Positions 5,692 through 6,197 of a stretch of DNA of 6,197 nt are shown one piece after another. Origin of the DNA: an uncultured Clostridia bacterium (lineage in GTDB: Bacteria; Bacillota; Clostridia; Oscillospirales; Ruminococcaceae); contig CAMVBT010000153.1 in assembly GCA_947165805.1 (NCBI GenBank), positions 1-6,197 on the forward strand, given 5' to 3'. The notes under the pieces are model-generated. The model worked only from the letters and a program-made list of their open reading frames with translations, did not search any database and had not been told where the DNA came from. Position numbers and translations under genes: made by a program. How positions within the stretch are numbered: position 1 is the first letter of the stretch; the number at the start of each line of letters is the position of its first letter.

Positions 5692-6197
5692 CTATATATT
5701 CATCGCTCTGAAGACCTGTTCGGCCGTGTCGGCGAGGTTTTCCCGCGCAGTCTCCGGCTTCATCGCGTCTTCGAGGCTGCAGGCTCCCCGAATTGTCGGG
5801 AAATATGCGTCAATGCCGTAGTCATGCAGGACTGCGGCATCTTTTGTCACGCTTCCCGCAAAGGCGATAACGGGCTTTCCGTGCTTCTTCGCGAGCTTCG
5901 CCACGCCTGCGGGAGCCTTGCCCATAGCGGTCTGCGCGTCAAGCCGTCCCTCGCCGGTAATAACGATGCCGGCGGTGCGAATGTATTCTTCGAGCCGCGT
6001 TTCGCGCAGTATCAGCTCAACTCCGGACTGCAAGACCGCGTTCGTGTATGACAGAAACGCGAATCCGAGACCTCCCGCGGCTCCCGCGCCCGGATAATTC
6101 GGGTCAGCGTTAGGGCGCACTGTTTTTGTGAGCTCAGCAAACCGCGCGAGCCAGCCGTCCATTCGCGGAATATCCGCAGGCTTTGCACCTTTCTGCG
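5692..6197 (-). CDS. glxK: Glycerate 2-kinase, C-terminal part (5' end outside window)
   Basis: The minus-strand frame is open to the right edge, giving about 167 residues of the ~375 usual for the GlxK/GarK glycerate kinase family. The ATG at 6162 is internal, because the frame continues upstream as QKGAKPADIPR, matching the family's G-P-Q-K-G-A region. Counting from that Gln, conserved blocks are PGAGAAGGLGFAF (35-47), VITGEGRLDAQT with MGKAP following (78-95), and PVIAFAGSV (108-116). Known role: ATP-dependent phosphorylation of D-glycerate to 2-phosphoglycerate, feeding glycolysis from glucarate, glyoxylate or serine-type routes in the cytosol. It ends in TAG at 5692-5694 and converges on the surface-protein gene. 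The visible part shows no frameshift or lost motif. Its promoter is outside the window. Confidence 0.93.
   Translation of the reverse strand, partial: QKGAKPADIPRMDGWLARFAELTKTVRPNADPNYPGAGAAGGLGFAFLSYTNAVLQSGVELILRETRLEEYIRTAGIVITGEGRLDAQTAMGKAPAGVAKLAKKHGKPVIAFAGSVTKDAAVLHDYGIDAYFPTIRGACSLEDAMKPETARENLADTAEQVFRAMNI

Noticed and set aside
5692..6162. Glycerate kinase starting at the ATG at 6162
   Set aside because: The frame stays open upstream to the window edge and encodes family-typical residues (QKGA region), so this Met is internal and the gene is cut by the window rather than truncated.

Overview
The window looks like a piece of chromosome from a moderately GC-rich Gram-positive gut bacterium of the Clostridia (Ruminococcus/Oscillospiraceae-like). 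This is inferred, not proven. It rests on strong G-rich Shine-Dalgarno sites, a zinc-ribbon/Pro-Gln linker/single-membrane-segment surface protein of a style common in that group, and clostridial-looking sugar-acid kinases. No phage, insertion-sequence, plasmid, CRISPR, tRNA or rRNA signal was seen.

Layout: (1) Positions 1-834, plus strand, carry the C-terminal ~277 residues of a PfkB-family sugar kinase that most resembles 2-dehydro-3-deoxygluconate (KDG) kinase. Its N-terminus lies off the left edge. (2) Only 13 bases later, behind a G-rich ribosome binding site, starts a 1577-residue membrane-anchored mosaic protein (848-5581). Its order is two cytosolic zinc ribbons, a Pro/Gln-rich linker, one transmembrane helix, a ~310-residue unassigned region, an Asn/Gly-rich linker, two YfaP/DUF2135-like beta domains, C-type lectin domain 1, a PPC-like beta domain, C-type lectin domain 2, a third YfaP-like domain, and a C-terminal carbohydrate-binding-like jelly roll. 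(3) A 110-base intergenic stretch holds a perfect 11-bp stem terminator. (4) On the minus strand, 5692-6197 is the C-terminal ~167 residues of a GlxK/GarK-type glycerate 2-kinase, cut by the right edge and convergent with the other two genes.

The plus-strand genes are probably co-transcribed: the gap is 13 bases and no terminator or promoter is evident between them. KDG kinase and glycerate kinase both handle sugar-acid catabolites, and the large protein appears built to display several sugar- or ligand-binding modules outside the cell. A theme of glycan capture or sensing next to sugar-acid metabolism is plausible but inferred.

The most notable signal is C-type lectin domain 1. It keeps all five side chains that form the principal Ca2+/sugar site of animal mannose-binding protein, with identical spacing. 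The second lectin domain keeps EPN but has lost the Asn of WND.
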